This document shows positions 48,330-48,479 of a stretch of DNA of 48,479 nucleotides, in pieces. How positions within the stretch are numbered: the stretch's first letter is position 1; every line of letters begins with the position of its first letter. Under the pieces are notes generated by a model, which was not told the origin of the DNA, did not search any database, and saw only the letters and a program-made list of their open reading frames with translations. Made by a program: the position numbers and the translations under genes. This DNA comes from Rhodospirillaceae bacterium (GTDB taxonomy: Bacteria > Pseudomonadota > Alphaproteobacteria > Bin65). The stretch is from NCBI GenBank assembly GCA_009840595.1, contig VXNK01000043.1, positions 1 through 48,479 of the forward strand, read 5' to 3'.

Positions 48330-48479
48330 GCCCTGTTGCGTACGGGCCGGTTCGGGCGGCTAGGCTTGCCTGCCGCACCCACCTCAGCCGCCCAAAGGCA
48401 GCAAAGTGGAAATACCGTCGCCTGACCGTAAGCGTCCGGTCTGACCGCCCGAGCGGGATCAGGCGTCAGCTTGCCGATC

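Larger units (their letters stand above)
47749..48479. other. 731-base region without recognised protein gene
   Basis: Follows the FMN oxidase and runs to the end of the window. No frame resembles a known protein. It contains a tandem 14-base repeat, two 30-base repeats built of TGTCATG units, a REP-like palindrome, a TetR-operator-like site, a 9-codon ORF with strong ribosome binding site, and a LexA-type box inside a promoter. AT content rises sharply in several of these patches against a GC-rich background. Confidence 0.6.

Overview
The window reads as chromosomal DNA of a GC-rich alphaproteobacterium, probably near the Rhodospirillales. The evidence is the ribosomal gene order (rpsL-rpsG-fusA-tuf-S10-spc-alpha with no rpsD, infA or rpmJ inserted), a short-lid adenylate kinase, a 62-residue SecE with one membrane segment, tRNA-Trp between tuf and secE, and a GTTC-N7-GTTC site of the alphaproteobacterial LexA type. 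Species assignment is not possible from the sequence alone.

Positions 1 to about 32540 are one block on the minus strand. Read in the direction of transcription it starts with tRNA-Tyr and tRNA-Gly, then tuf copy 2, tRNA-Trp, secE, nusG, rplK, rplA, rplJ, rplL, rpoB and rpoC. A promoter follows, then rpsL, rpsG, fusA, tuf copy 1, rpsJ, rplC, rplD, rplW, rplB, rpsS, rplV, rpsC, rplP, rpmC, rpsQ, rplN, rplX, rplE, rpsN, rpsH, rplF, rplR, rpsE, rpmD, rplO, secY, adk, rpsM, rpsK and a 3'-truncated rpoA. It holds most of the translation machinery, the three large RNA polymerase subunits and the SecYE translocon. The two tuf genes match over about 1.2 kb with sharp edges, as expected from gene conversion. 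Long hairpins lie between rplA and rplJ, between rplL and rpoB, and between rpoB and rpoC.

Positions 32.6 to 35.7 kb hold plus-strand genes: an rRNA ribose methyltransferase (rlmB, probably leaderless), a small membrane protein coupled to a metal-dependent amidohydrolase, and a short-chain dehydrogenase. Positions 35.9 to 42.7 kb are a minus-strand group: maiA-like glutathione transferase, guaB, an RsmB-type rRNA methyltransferase, a GNAT acetyltransferase and guaA, plus a Tat-exported alpha/beta hydrolase. GMP synthesis is thus encoded beside rRNA modification.

Positions 42.8 to 47.7 kb are accessory metabolism: a DUF429 gene of visibly lower GC, a class III CoA-transferase, a small lipoprotein, and two divergent 2-hydroxyacid oxidoreductases, one NAD(P)-type and one FMN-type.

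The last 730 bases have no recognisable protein gene but are full of regulatory-looking structure: a tandem 14-base repeat, two copies of a 30-base repeat made of TGTCATG units spaced 10 bases apart, a REP-like palindrome, a TetR-operator-like site, a 9-codon ORF with a strong ribosome binding site and two alternative hairpins, and a LexA-type box inside a promoter with a perfect TTGACA. This is the part most likely to hold something undescribed.
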